Assembly (NCBI GenBank): GCA_019055375.1 | Contig: JAHQIW010007107.1 | Location: 186,001-250,000 of the forward strand | Length of the DNA stretch: 64,000 nt | Origin: Parelaphostrongylus tenuis | Lineage: Eukaryota; Nematoda; Chromadorea; Rhabditida; Metastrongylidae | Reading direction: 5' to 3' | Part shown: positions 12,837 to 27,000 of the stretch, piece by piece | Layout of the letters: every line of letters starts with the position of its first letter | How positions within the stretch are numbered: position 1 is the stretch's first letter | Translations under genes and position numbers: made by a program | The notes under the pieces: generated by a model | Databases searched by the model: none | Told to the model about the DNA's origin: nothing | The model's input: only the letters and a program-made list of their open reading frames with translations

Positions 12837-15514
12837 GAGAGATTCCGACATAATTGTTTTATTTTTGTTTCACCGTCCATTACGATATCCATGGTGGGTG
12901 GTCCAGTCGTAATAGCTCCATTTGAGGTACAACAACTTTCTATCCCTTATTTCCGCATTCAAAATGCTGACTTCTCTCGAATGTTTCACTCTCTATAATT
13001 GTTGAATAGACTTGGATTGTCTAATTATTCCTTTTTGATGCAATTCATTTATTAGTTTTTAGTTGCTGTCTAACTTCAGTGAAAACACCTCTCAAGTTTT
13101 TGCTGCAGTGAACAGAGTTGTGTTTTCTACCTTTTGACTTCTACTGGCAATTAATAGGAAATTTTCAGTTTTGTGTAGTACGAAAAAGCTGCTTTTCAAA
13201 TTTTGGTTATGAAATATTATACTGAGCTTCATGTTATCAAATTCATAATCTACAAAAGATTTTCTCCGAAATAGAACTGAAAGATATTGGAGGCTGTACA
13301 CTTGTTTCAGTATATTTGAAGTCTTCCTTTTTTCGCATACAGCTCTTGATTCCCTTTGTTCCCGGGTAGTCACTGAAGGGATTTGATCATTTTAGGGGAA
13401 AATCTCGTTTAGATTATGAATTTAATAGCGTAATTTTTTATGTATGTTATATTTATTCTTGTGGAAGTTATACATTTTTATAGTCTTTTTACAAGTTACT
13501 TTACTGGAGTGTCTTCTCACCTAACACTATATCTTAATTCAAATTTTTTCGGTTCGTATTCTTTGGAGCTCCTGAATGAAGCTCTAGCATTATGATTAGA
13601 GGTGTCATAGAATAGACGCAAAATTTTTTTTTCGATATCGTGCTCGGGAAAACCGGACTCTTCATTCCTTCGTGTTTTGAAAATTAATATCGGACATGTC
13701 AAGTGGAATTGAAACCTTGATTTGATATATCTCTACGCTTTCGCAAGTTGTGTAAGCCAAATATTCATTCAGTTTTTTCCATGTTGCTTGTTGAAGTCGA
13801 TTTCATGGCTGATCCTCAACAGAGTGGTCATCGTTGAATTGCTGCCTTTGTGTTCCATATCTTGTGTTTTGGATCACTAATTCAACTTATGGCAATAGAA
13901 GAGTTGCGGAAAGTTAATTTTTCTCGTAACACAAACTGCTTTAACTAAAGGGGCTACAGGTAGAAACGGTCTGTTCTTAAGTACGGACGTACTGACGGAC
14001 GATCCATGGTTGTGTCGCATGAAGAGGAATAACTGCGACAGCAACAGCAGTAGCAGCAGCAACACAAAAGTTCACAAATCGATTTGTGTTCACTTCGTTC
14101 GTTGATTGCTCTGGAACGAACACGACAGGAACGACGGAGTTTCCTACCTGTTTTCGACCTTTGTACTTACTACTGTATATTCTCATTCCGTCCAAACAGT
14201 TTATTAAGATAACACTCCTTTAAACACTTCTATTTTTTTGTTCATTGCCGGACACTAGATCTTTAAAAGGTAAGTGAGACTTGATTGTTTTCACTCGTGT
14301 AAAATCTAGATCAAGTATTCAGATATATTACTATGCCGTGAAGTTAGAAAAGGCTTGGAAAAGGCAGACAATGTTAATATATGATGGGAGACCGCGATCT
14401 CATCATAGCACACAGCAATATTCACCCATAGATGGCTTGCGAAATTTTCGAGTTTATGACATATCATTATCGGGGTTCGGCTTTTGTGGGCCACAGGCCC
14501 TCTGATAGCCGGGATGGAGAATTTACCGCGCTTTGACGAAAATAGTCACCGTGGCGGTGACTCACAGAGGTCAGACGTCCTGGGAGCTAATAATCTTGTG
14601 TGAGACATTTCATCAGCATCAATACCTTTTTAATCACACTGCAGTTTGTCTGGTCGATAGACCATTTCAATATTCGCGCATTTGAATGCAATAATTTGAA
14701 TGTTTTTATTGATTTGTGAATGATTTCAACCATTGGAAACCCATGGATCTTATTATATCCTTTTTTTTTCCGCTCACTGTCAAGATAGTTTAGGTGATTA
14801 TTATTCACTGAGTGTTCTCATCAGCTGTTCAGATACAGTCACCTGCAGAGGTCAAGTCCTCATCCTAATTTGCGAATAGAACACAGTGATATCGTCGCAT
14901 CTCGCCTGACTTTTGATTGATGGGTTAAACATTGTGTGTATGTTATCTTTCTTCGTTTTCTTTCGTAAGTAATATGGCGTATGTGATGATTTTCCTGCAG
15001 GAAAGATCGTTGCAAACGTACGTATCTTTTTTTTTCTTAGCAACTTTCATTTTTATGTTTTGTATTGTCATAAGTGATCCTTCGAATCAATAAAACTAAA
15101 ATAATAAACTAGGTAAAGTTCTCATCTAACAAATGACCTTTATAAAATTTCCTATTTGGTGTCATAATCGGATCTCACTCTGAACAATCTTGACGTGTTT
15201 TGTCGTTCTGTGGTTACGTAATCCGCTTCTTTACAACGGATGGAAGGTTGAATACCAGCCAAAAACGATTTTCTGTAATATCTGCTTTTAGGTGCATGTT
15301 CGTTAAGGATATGATATAGCTATCTTTGCTAAGATTCTCACGGATTGAGGGGATAAGCCGCTACCTCTGCTGTGTCAGATTTATCTGCGCGTTCCGTATA
15401 CTGCATATGAAATCCAAATGAAGCCTGCGGGATGCTTCACTTACATGAACTGTGTTCAGCAATCTGGGTAGTATCATGAGGCGGTTCGTGCTCGCTCACA
15501 TGTTTAAGACTAAA

Positions 15515-15585
15515 CCCAATAATGTAGAGTGCTGTGCAAAAACATTTGCGTCAGCCGGGATGCCGGCACTCTACATTTATTGAGT
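15515..15585 (-). repeat. SINE fragment, TTTTGCACA-tail family
   Basis: Carries GAGTGCTGTGCAAAAACATT then TGCGTCAGCCGGGAT, identical in type to the reverse complement of the 32.2 kb copy's 3' end, cut after the B box. Confidence 0.55.
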
Positions 15586-16900
15586 ACATTGTAAGATCAT
15601 ACCACCGCAAGAGGATATCAAATAAATGAATTCCGATAGATTTAGAGACTGTTTGTTTTTTTCATGAGCCCCAGTAACAAATGTACACCTCTCAGTGACT
15701 GCCTTGTCGCTAAGAACAGTGAAAATAGATTCGTAAAGAAGCGTGACTTTAAGTACCTTGAGTGAACGGAGTCTTGAGCGCTCTTTAGTACGCAACAGGG
15801 CATAGAGAAGTTTAAGTGGTGAGCGCTATAAGCATGGTTAACGATGGTTGACATTTGTCGAGGAACCAAGACTTCACCTCTCAATTACATAATAGAGGAA
15901 TGATTCCATATTTGCTGTCTGTTCATTTACCTTCATTAGCTCACATGGTATCCAAGCTTCCAAAATGCAAATTAACGTAAGAAATATGCCTAAAGTTCAT
16001 CGTTTATGCACACGCATCGCGTCCTGGACGCTACAGTAACAAAACCGCTTGCTTCTTACTGATCGATGGTGAAGCTAAATGATTCATCATGTTGGATTCG
16101 CGATTCACTTACACATAACTACAGCATCAAAGATATTCTCATTCCCCCTACCATGAGTGGAAATAGATCAGATCCAGATTTGAGATCTCTAGGTGCAGTC
16201 GTTTTAGGAGTTATTTCTTCTGGCCAATACTTGACCTTGAAGTCACGCTACCATCAGCGAACGAAGATAGTATACTGTCAGTCAGCGACTTGTAGTTAAT
16301 TTTTCTCTTGACGTTCTCAAAACTTGCGGTCAATAATTCTAGTACGATGGTAACACATGTAGAAGTCTTGTCAAGGATAATATCGTTGTGCAATGATGAA
16401 ATTGTGGTTTTGAAGATACATAGGCTATGAAGCTTTTCGTGACGTAGGTAGCCTTTGTTGTCCGGCTTTCGTCTTAACTGGATGCAAAACCTTTCTTGAA
16501 TCGATGAAAGTGCGACTTAGTAACCTCTTGTAATCGCAAAATAATTTACTTAGTTTGAGCGTCATGTTTGAACATTTCATTGCTGTTATTATTCGAATTT
16601 CTTATTCCTCAAATATTGTTTTTCACTAAGTGTTCCATAAGTTCTGCTGAGGACGAGTGTTGTAAAGAGTTTTTAGACGATGAGCAACTAGCAATTGGAC
16701 GATGTCGTTTAAGTGTCCCAACTCATTGAACAACAAAGTCTTGCTAATTTTTTTCTCGGAACAGCTGACAGTTGGCACGTGAATAGCCAAATCAATGTCT
16801 TTATGAGTTTTGGAGTGTACTCCTAATATGTGTGAGCATGTAGCTCTCTCTTTTTAGAACTTGCTCTACGTGATTCACTTACTACAATTTATTCAATAAG

Positions 16901-16932
16901 CTGATATTTCGGCGCTTTCGCCTTCTTCAGAG
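16901..16932 (-). ncRNA. Hammerhead-ribozyme-like core motif (copy 1)
   Basis: The - strand reads CTCTGAAGAAGGCGAAAGCG then CCGAAATATCAG. Stem II (GGCG-AAAG-CGCC) is perfect. GAAAC is degraded to GAAAT. The context matches copy 2 on both sides, including GAATAAAT downstream. Confidence 0.4.
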
Positions 16933-17540
16933 CTGTGAAAGATGAGGTTGCGCATAATCTAGTTAACCAAGCAAGCACCTTCATTACTCAAAAAAGATAA
17001 CGAGCTTCAAATTCCTATAGCTTTAAGCCTGAGAGGACTTTTTATCATCCTTATGAGTCATCCACGACTTAGTGCTTTGTTGATTTCTCTGTTTGAATAT
17101 TACAGATGTTTGACTTGTTGGATTATGGGCAACCTTATCATGTCGAGGTTAACAGTGAAGGTCTCGGGATTTTCCAACCTTGCATCATAATGTAAACAAT
17201 GTACACTTAGGAATTTCGGTAAAGGTCGCTGTTAATCTCGATCACCCTTCTATATGCCTCAGCTATATCTTGTGCCTATCAAACCTATCATGTCGTCGGA
17301 ATTCATAGTCTTTCAAGATTCTAACGGCTAACATGTGCCCTTTCTGCTACTCAAGGCTGTGCATGCGTTCGGACTATTTCACGATCAAGGGAATGAGGCG
17401 CTTTGTTTGTATTGTTTCTGACGGAGAATATCCAGAGATGGCTTGTTTGGCTCTCGCGTAAGTACTCGGTTCAATTATTGGTCTGTTCCCTGTAGGTGTC
17501 TTCCAAAGCAGACGCAAAGCTTATTCGATAGAGTGGGAGG
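16933..17540 (-). mobile_element. Possible Penelope-like remnant upstream of motif copy 1
   Basis: The sequence on the 5' side of motif copy 1 (minus sense) shares AGGTTG(T/C)(T/G)CA and AATC with the 21.5 kb copy, and has broken frames (LCVCFGRHLQGTDQ, EAYRRVIEINSDLYRNS) in the position of a GIY-YIG domain. Similarity is weak. Confidence 0.25.
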
Positions 17541-17983
17541 TAATCGTCTTACGAAAGCCTCCCAACGCATTTGCTGACTTGAGTAGCCATATATGTTAGT
17601 GTTCTAGTTTTTTTTTTTATTCAGAGAACGATGAATATGTCAGTTTAGCGCAGTAAAGATAAATAGCTCATTTTTCACAGTCATCTACCTTTTATAATAA
17701 ACATATGCTCACTGTGTATCCGCACTTAAGCTATATTCGTTACGTGAAGTGAGCTTGGTATTTTGAGATCGTCGCTTTGCGATTTTTTTTTTTGAACGCC
17801 TGTTTGAACTGATTTACTCGGATGCTAGTTATCGAGAAAGTTAACTTCTCTCCTGTTTTTAAGTGTGAGATATCGTGTTTCACTTCCTCATCAGTGATAC
17901 ATCGACTCTTTTTCGTAAATTCTCGACTATTCACAAATTGATATCAATCAATTTTTACAGCGAGCGGTTCACCGTTCACCTCG

Positions 17984-18099
17984 ATGGACTTGAACGCGTC
18001 CAGCAACAAATTGATCTGCGACGTGTGTGGTGATGTGGCTTTTGGCAAACACTACGGTATCAATGCGTGCAATGGATGTAAAGGATTTTTTCGACGAAG
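17984..18099 (+). CDS. NHR exon 1: first zinc finger
   Basis: Encodes [20 protein letters not shown] and then the P-box region [14 protein letters not shown]. It ends in the middle of the Ser codon of FFRRS at donor GTCGGT. This intron position between the two zinc fingers is common in nuclear receptors. The start is the first ATG after the acceptor at 17960. Confidence 0.9.
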
Positions 18100-21000
18100 G
18101 TCGGTAACTGCGAACTTTCCATGAATTGCTGTAATTGAAATGAATTTCTGGTTTTGTTCGCTTTCCAAACATAACGCATCGATTGTGCAATCATCATTTG
18201 AATGATAGGAATAATAGTAACACTGAAGAGGCTTATCATGTGGCTAGTGAAGTTCAGCCCGGGGTCGATCCCCAACCCTTCAGCACTCACCGGCAATCGT
18301 CAATGAACGTCCTAAGTAGCTCTCAAGCTCGGTCATAATCGCGATTGCAAGATGTGTATGACTAGTATCCTATGATGTTCATAAGAAGACGAAATCCGCC
18401 AGCAAGTAATGAAAGCGAAGGGAAGAATCGAAGGCTAGAATCATTGTGATTTGCACGGTAAAAAGTGTGTTACGTGTCATGAATATTCAAGCATAAATAA
18501 GTAGTTGTAATCTTAATAATAATTACAATGCTAACTTCTACAAACTGCTTAGTTGGTTTTCAACGGCAGGGTACGATGTGAAATATGACTACAAGATACT
18601 GAGACAGGTGCAAAACTTGAGGCATGTTGTGGATATGAGCTAAGGAGGAGGTCGAAGATAACATTGTGACTTCGACACGGCTTCAGTTTAAGTGAGTTTA
18701 CTACTGATTTGCACTGGCAAATCACTTCCGTGCACGGATGATTTCTGACCGCCACCTACCACGGTTATAGTTGAGGGGCAGGCAAGACGAGATCCTTCTT
18801 AGTGCTGTTTCGAACGGACGCGCATCCAGAGAGGGTAGTGGTGGTTTGAGTCCACCAAACGTTCTGTATAGGGTTCCAAGTTTTACCTGTTCGTAGTATA
18901 ATAATACTAGTGATAATAGCACTTATAGTAGGAATAATAGTAGTTGTAATACCAAAATTAATACTGATGATAATGAGCTGAATTTAGGTTTATACATGAA
19001 CTGACATCTTGAGGGCTATTATGTTCAAAAACAAGGCAAAATGTGGTTTATTTCATAGGCTTTATTACTAACAAAGGCCATGTGGTGTCATGTCTTGTTG
19101 GTTAATTGACTTCTTTTTTCTATCTGATCGGTCACCACAATGTTCTTCTTTTTCACTGTGCCGTTCTTACTACTTCTAGCGTTCAATTCGTTTTTCGTCT
19201 TTTTTCTTGAACGGCTGTAGAATACTGATTGAGCGAACTCCTTGCAATCTCGAGGATAGTCCTGCTGTGACGTTCCATAGGGCATTGTTGTTGACTAGCC
19301 AGAGAGAGTTGGGTGAGTGGAGCCGAATCCACGCGCCCCGCGACCAGCATCACAACCACTCGACTACGGCCCCCCAGATGACTTCTTTATATTAATTAAT
19401 GGATTATTTATAGTGTTTGGAGCCGTCGCCAATATTCATGCCGTTTCGGTGGTGACTGTCCGGTAGTAAAGGAACATCGCAATGTATGTCGATCTTGTCG
19501 ACTGAAAAAATGCTTTGAAGTTGGAATGAATCCGGATTGTAAGTTTGTCTATTAATACTTGACACTACTTATCAACAAAATTGTGACAAATTGTATTTTG
19601 ATGTAGCAAAATCAGTGTGGATAAAATGAGATCACTACGGGAATGGTGACTGTGATGTTTCGAAAGTTGCCATCGTCCACTTTACCGTTGTTGCTTATTG
19701 CGCATCATCTGGCAGTACGAAACTCTTTTTCTTAGTGGTATGAGCTTGTCTCTCAGTCACGGACGAATAGCAAGGAAACGGACCTTTTCAACCTCCAAAT
19801 GATTCACAAACTCGGAAAGAATTCTTGGATTAAAAAGTAAAATTTTCGAAATAGTTTTTGCGCTAGGATTTCTTTTTCTGTTTTCAGATAAATATTTTTT
19901 CTTTGATCTTTTGTTTCGGAATTGTTTTCATTTGTTATTTCGAGTTTGGTTCGTTATGGCTCTTTTCATAGGATATGATTTACTGAAATCAACTGAAATA
20001 AATCCAGATACACTGAATGTTCACCTTAGCAGCAGTATAATCCACATACGGCTCATGGCCGTACTTTCATTGATATATCACCTTCATCATGCTGTCCTCA
20101 TATAGTTTCACTAATGATATAGTAATTCAACGCGGTACTATTAGTTGAGCAAGAAGTTCTGGAAAGTTTTTGAAAGTTTCATTCTTTGACATCTTTGTAT
20201 TGTTTTTTCAAATGGTAGTTTTGTATAATCAATCTAGTTCATTAATTTCGGCTTTAAAATACATATTGAGCGGTGTGATTTGCGTGCGTTAATTCACCAT
20301 TACTGGAGAAAAGCTTCATCGATCCTTAAGGGCATCGATGATATTAATGAGGGTGAAAGTGCTGGTGCGATAACAAAATCGACTGTGCAGATGGTTTAAG
20401 CGATTCAAAGAAGGCAATTTTGATCTCGAAGACATGCTTCGTTCTGGCCAGCCATCCGTTTTGAAGGGAAGTGACTTGCAAGTCGCTTTGGATGCTGAGC
20501 CTTTATCGAGCACTCATGACTTGGCTGAAAATGTTGGTATTTCGCAGCGAACCGTTCTCAGCAAGTTACACCAATCTGACTTTGACCGCAAGAAGCCTCG
20601 CCGGGATTCTCTTGAGCTTTATCCGATTATGGCCTTCTTCAATCAATCGTTTTGTATCTCGTCCACAAGAAGCCTCACGGCCATCGATTTGAATCATTTA
20701 GTGAGTTAAAGAAACATGTCATGAGTTTTTCAATTCAAAAGAGCTGTAATGCTACTTCGAGAAATTCCGGAATTTTGCAGAACGAGATGGTAGAAAGTTG
20801 TGAGCATTGGTGGTCTATCCTTTTAAAAGTAGTCATTGTTGTTTTTGTTGTTAATTTGCACATAAGAGCGAATCTTTCGAAGATTTCGCAGAACTTTTTG
20901 CTCAGCTTTACAAGAAGATCTCCCTTATCATCCATCTGCCAAAACGCAGTGGTTTGTACTCATTCGAGATACAGAAAAAGCGTCAGATTGACTTGTTATC

Positions 21001-24000
21001 TATTGAATATGAAAGTTGAAATGGTATAATTTCAATGAACGTTTATCATTGCAATAAACATTTCAAAAGGAGATTGAACATTGGGTTCTTTATATAATCA
21101 GTGCTCATGAGCTTACAAGTAACTTCTAAAAATGTGTTGCGGGCCATTTATGAACACTTCAGATCATATTTTTGTTTATCCCCGATTTTTAGTGGTTCAT
21201 ATGGACTTCTGCTATTGCATAAATTTTGTTTTAAGCTGTACAAAACGAGCGGGATCGAAATGTGAAGTCGGGCACGTTGTTACCGGTAACTCCGTTAACA
21301 AACGGTGTATTCAAACGGAAACGAATCCGACCACAGTCAAGCGAGCAGGCCAGCCAAGTGAGCATATGTTCATCTCCTTATAGATCTTAAGTGTTTTTCT
21401 TCTATTCTGTTTCACATAATTTCTTATGGAAAATTGTGCCAATTAGTGATGGTCAAATAGTGTGATGTAGAAGACGGATCAAGAATTAGTTCCTTCAAAT
21501 CTTCTTAACGAGTTTTTATAACAATATTTATTCACATAGATGACGTTTCGGCAATGTTACCTTCTTCAGAGCATGAAAAGACCAGGTTGTTCACAATCCA
21601 ATCAGTCAAACATCTCCACTACACTTTTAGAAAAAATTAACAGGCTTAGATTTGAATCGCATCAAGCCCAAAATCAATCTGCAACGTATTCACCGCTTTT
21701 CATAAGTCTTGCTCTGAATTATTCAAGTGGAGTCCAGGCAAAGATCACATGGACTCGTAGTGTACCTCCCTCATCAAAACAACTGTCCTATATACTGGTT
21801 CAGGTCAGATCGCGATTGATTACGAGGCATTCTTCCCTCCGATTGATAGTTGGATTTGTGAAATTTAATCCAAAACGCTTTCAGAATCTTTCATGCTGAT
21901 TTTTATGTTCCTGCGCAAGGACTCTGACTTCTAAGTCGGAATTTTTTCCGTTACGCCTCTGTCCCTGTGGGTGTCTAGCAGGGTGTTTGATTTAGAGTTA
22001 CATTTGTGGCTAGTTGTTCTTCAATGCGGACATAGAGTGACCTACCCGTTTTCTCCAATGTATTTTTCATCACACGCTTTGCAAGCATTAGATAAATTGT
22101 GCCTATGTTCAATAATTAGTTTGATATGAGGCTGAGAGCTTGAATTTAGTGACTTATTGTCTCATGGTATGGCCGACCACTCGTTCAAGAAGGGTCTGAA
22201 CAAAAAATAAGTAAAAGCTGAATAGTTTAACATTAGAAAGTCGTAGTAATGAATGCATCAAATCCAAATAAATAGAAGTTTTTACTGATTTTTATCGTCT
22301 CAGAGAATTCTTCAGTCTAGCCTTATTTCAGACTGAACCAATGAGTCCATCACAGTCAGCAGAGCATCAAGTCAAGGTGGAAAGGGTGCCAACACCTGAA
22401 TGTCATGAATTGCCTACACCTAGTTCCTATGATACGTTCAACATTCCCGAAACCCTGATGACACTGGAAAATCAGGTGCCTCCGTTCGATTATTACGAAA
22501 AGCTAATCGGATATTTTTTAACTTAGCATAAACGAACTTATCTCAAACCATTTTTTTTTCAAAAATTACTCACGAACCGTCTTTCACATCTACTGTGAGG
22601 ATCTTATCACTTCTTGCATTCGATCATTTTCCTCGCAACTGTCATCCGCAAAGGTCATTCTATCATGAGTCTGAGTTCGACTATTGCTTGAGAATTATCC
22701 TTTTGTCACGAATATCGCAGAGTACTAATCAGCTCATTTTTCCATAAATCCGTGAGATAGGCGGACTAAAGCATTTACTCGTATTGTAGAGAATGCACTT
22801 CTCCTAGACAAGTTGATACTTATTTTCCGACCTCGGGGGAATCAGTGGCTTACGGAGCACTGAGGGAAGGGTCAAGCCAGCATGTGCTCGATCGACTCAC
22901 TTATTTCTTATGTGTAATTTTTTTAATAGGCTGTTGTCGATACCCATTGGTGTGGCCGAGTGGTGAATGATGCAAGTTATCAAAATAACAGTGCTGATTT
23001 GATACCCTCCCTTAACACTCTTATAATCCACGTGAGGACGGCTTAGCTCGGGTATTTGAGATTTGAAACCTGGTTCATCTGCCATTTTACGCCTTCTTGA
23101 ATAGAACGAAAACATCAAGAAGGAGTCAAAATAATAAGTGAAATCTTTGGAAATCTTTGGGACAGTGAACAAAAGGAAACGAGAGGAAGGCTAAATGTGT
23201 TCGGACTTACGGATCAAAATGAGATGATGGGTTGTGTATAAAATACAAAAAGGTCTTGTTCAACAGATTTCAAATGGAAATATTACTACTATACTCTTAG
23301 GGTTTTTTTTTTGAATTTCTTTCATCTCTGCACAGTTTGTTCTATCGTTTATCTTTGGAGGTTCGTTTATTCTAGGTGTTTTCTCATACTCCTATCGAAG
23401 CCGATTACTCAATAAATGCCACAAAAACTCAGGTTAGGAAATGTTTGTAATTTCTAAGAATCTGTTATTGCTGTTAGACGTGTCTTTGAAATATCATTTT
23501 TTTATTCCAGATAAACTTACCATTCGAAGTTGTGTTCCGACGACCGAAGTTAGTGAGCCCTCGCTATCCAATGAGATTTACCGGCGAGCGAATATTAACA
23601 CCTGAAGACCTGATTGATGGTGAGCGTCTTCTCGTTGAATATTTGGCGAATTCGAAACCGAATATTGCTTCTCAGAATTTTGGAAACTTGCATTACTGGT
23701 AATAGCCTCACAACGGTTGTTGCAGATTTGAGGTGGGGAGGGGGTGGTTCTTTTTTTTTTAATGGACGTTTTTCCAATTTCTTCGATGAGCAACTTTTGC
23801 AAGCAATACTGGAGTCCGAGGAACTTTAATTTCTTACAATTTTAATCCTTAGATTTCAAATAACCACTTCGATAAGCTTCACATCTAGTAAAATGAATAA
23901 GAGCACATTGAGCGATTTCATTGAACAGTCCAGTAAAACTCTCCGATCAAGCGAATTTCCTTGATAGTTGCACTTTAGTTGTTTTGAGAAAGTTTGTACG

Positions 24001-27000
24001 AGAATTTTTCTCATATGAACACTTTTTACGACCTTTCTTCTAAAAGAAATCGATAAATTAGTGAAGGATGGAAATTTTGACCATTATTCAATTTCATGGC
24101 AATATTTTCCTACATTAGAATTTCTGCTTTCAAGATAGTTATGATTCGCGAAAGTCAGCGGAACAACAGGAATTGGTCTATTCGTTTCCACTCTCTCGAT
24201 CCAAGAAATGAAAGCGGAGGTCGAACCTGTGACGATGCGCGCTTAAGGAGCGACACTTTTTATTGCGTTGTGTCTCAATTTTCGTGTTTGCGTCAAAAAC
24301 CCATTTCGCATTCCTTTTTTTGTTTATTGCGGATATATCTTAACAAATATTTTGTACCTGCTGTCTTATTGTACGCCTCAATTCCACCTTTACCTCTGTT
24401 ATTTTTTTTGGCAGGATGGCGTCGTCATTTCACTTACTATTCGGACTGGTGTCGTGGGTTAGAAGAGTTTCAAATGTTGAACGAGAAAGATCAGGATATT
24501 TTGGCTAGGAGGCGGCTTAATTTACACGGATGGTCGGTGAACATTTTTTCTATCACAAGCGTTTTATTTTTTCATTTTTGGTATCTTCCGTTTCTTTTTT
24601 CTTCTATTTTGGTAAAATTTTTCTTTTTACTGGTTTTTGATAATTAAGTGCTCAATAGGCTTGGAGCGTTGACTCGTACATGGCGCCCTTGTTTTCCGCT
24701 TTTGATTAAGGATTTTTGTTGTCAACATTCTTCCATGAGATTGTTTTGTATTCTCGAGGTTTTGAATTGATGATGATGACGAATCATGATTATTTTTCTA
24801 TCACTTTTCCTGGCTTCCAATCAGCTCTCATCGATTCCAGGTTGAGCCACTCGTACTATTCAATGAAATGTGGTGCTCCCGGTCTCTGCTTCGCTAACGG
24901 CGCTTTCCATCCAGTTGAGGGTGGACATCCGAGGTCGGTTCCTCCTTTTTTTCTATTCTCGCGGTATCATTTCTTACAATTGGACTTTTCAACAAAGCGT
25001 ACAAATACAGGTTACGAGAAAAGTTCTGATAATTTTGTATTTTGTTGATTTATCTCTGATTCAATGTTTCCTCAATCGGTTCTGAAAATTTTGTTGAAGT
25101 CTTTGTTTGATTTTGGTCTGGAATGTACTTTATTTATTGGTCATTTTCAGTTGTGCTTAAGTTATGGATTGTAAAAATGAGCTTGTCGCAGTAGATGAGT
25201 TGCTTAAGGTACGAATGGAAGCAGCCGAATTGTTAGAATAAGTGGTCTTGATCCAACAAATGTCTACAGATTCGTGAAACGTTTCAAAGAGAATGGAGGA
25301 ATTGAGGACCGTCCTCAAAAATGTCATTCAACCACGTCGTATACTTCCAAAGCATCCAGAAGATTCGTTGCTAAATCCAACTAAATCCAGAGCGTTCGGT
25401 GCGTAAAATGCAAACAAGCTCAGGATCAGCAAGTTAAGCGTCCGAAACATCGTCGAAACTAAGCCGATGCTGTGCAGCCGCAAGATCACTCGTATTCAAT
25501 TACTGGATAAAAAAAAAATAAGGAAAAACGGCTTTCAAAGGCTCGCCGAATGATTCATTTGATAGCTGGTGCTCGCTTGTCGAAAGTGCTTTCTACAGAT
25601 GAGAAGCACGGTCGAACTACCCCATAATCAGCAGAATCGATGTCAACTTCTCGAGAAGGGTCAGCGGAAGTCCGCTAGCAGAAACCGTGTACCGAAGTCA
25701 TTTTCTGGCCTTTGTGATGGTGTGAGCGGGCATTTGGGCCAGCGGAAAGACGGCGCTGGTCTTCATCTAACAGAAATGTCAAAATCAACGGTTCCAGCTA
25801 TCAGCAGTAAGTTTTACATGGCATACTGAAGCCTGAACTACTAAACACTTTGGCGTCGACGGATTACGCTTCAGGAGCACTGGGCTCCTGGGCATTCGAC
25901 CCGTTCAAAGATTCCTATATGTGAAGAGCTGTTTCCACGCTTTTAAGGCATGAATATTTGGCCGTCAAACTCGCCGGATTTTGACCCAGTGGATCATTCT
26001 GTGTGGTCCAAACTAGAGGAGAATGTCCTGGCCACTCGATACACGACCGTAGACGCGCTCAAAACGGTTTTGACATGCCCTTGGGATGAAATTGCGGTGG
26101 AAAGTGTGTGAGCATCGTTGGAAATTTTCTCAAGCGACTTCGTATATTTGTAGAGGCCAAAAGAGGCAACTTTGAGATTTGTTATAAAACTTTTTTAGTC
26201 GTAGTTGTTCATTTAGTAAGCGTAATCATTCCTTCAGTTGAATGAATTTATTTGCTTATGCACCTTTTTATCGTTAAAACATCTGAAAAATTATCGGAAC
26301 TTTTCCCGTTCTCTGGGTATGACTTAGATGGCGTCTGAAAAGTGAATTGTGAAAGGTAAAATAAAATAAAATAATTGGTTCTGCTTACGGCTCCTGCATT
26401 TTCGATTTAAGTGGGTCTCTCAATGGAAAACTCGTGCAGTGTAAAATCATATACGGTAGTACGGACAATCTTTGGGTTCTACTGTAGCCCGTGACGAGCT
26501 TTTCTAGGCATTTTAAGTCCGTTTTGTGGGTGAGATAGTAGAGCGATAATCTCAAGAAGCCAATTTATAATGTCGAAGCTGTTTACTAGCAACAAAACAA
26601 TGATGAAGGCGGAGTGGTGCAGCGGTTAGGGAACCGGTGTGTTACCAAGTGAGGTGCAGGTTTGATCCCCTCTCCCTTCTCTCCCCTCCCCTCCCCTCAA
26701 CACTTTCTTGCAATCAATCAGCTAAGAACGTGTTAGCTCGGCTACCTCTCTAAGTGGCGCTTAATCGTCTCGACAAGCATCCTTATGACATTCATAGAGG
26801 CGAAGTTCTCAAGTGGTCACTCAGTGTTCAAAGACATTTGTTGAGGTTCAATAAAGCGTTTTATTGAAATCAGTATTGATTTTTTATTTCACACTACCCG
26901 TCGTCACTTTACCGCGCCAGTCCCAACCTTTTCATTCGGATCGTTTCCTCGCATTCACCTCTGCTCGGGTAGAGTCTGTGACTGTCTTTTTGTGAGACTT

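Larger units (their letters stand above)
9930..16900. other. Gene-poor stretch
   Basis: Two microsatellites, a SINE fragment at 15.5 kb and a SINE-body trace near 10.6 kb. No exon with both splice sites and family similarity was found on either strand. Confidence 0.5.

Noticed and set aside
13977..14195. 72-codon - strand ORF with an Ala/Val-rich stretch
   Set aside because: The stretch comes from a CAG/GCA triplet cluster; no splice signals or homology.
24096..24647. 183-codon + strand ORF as a separate gene
   Set aside because: It is NHR exon 7 read through both neighbouring introns; the splice sites at 24414 and 24533 explain the coding part.
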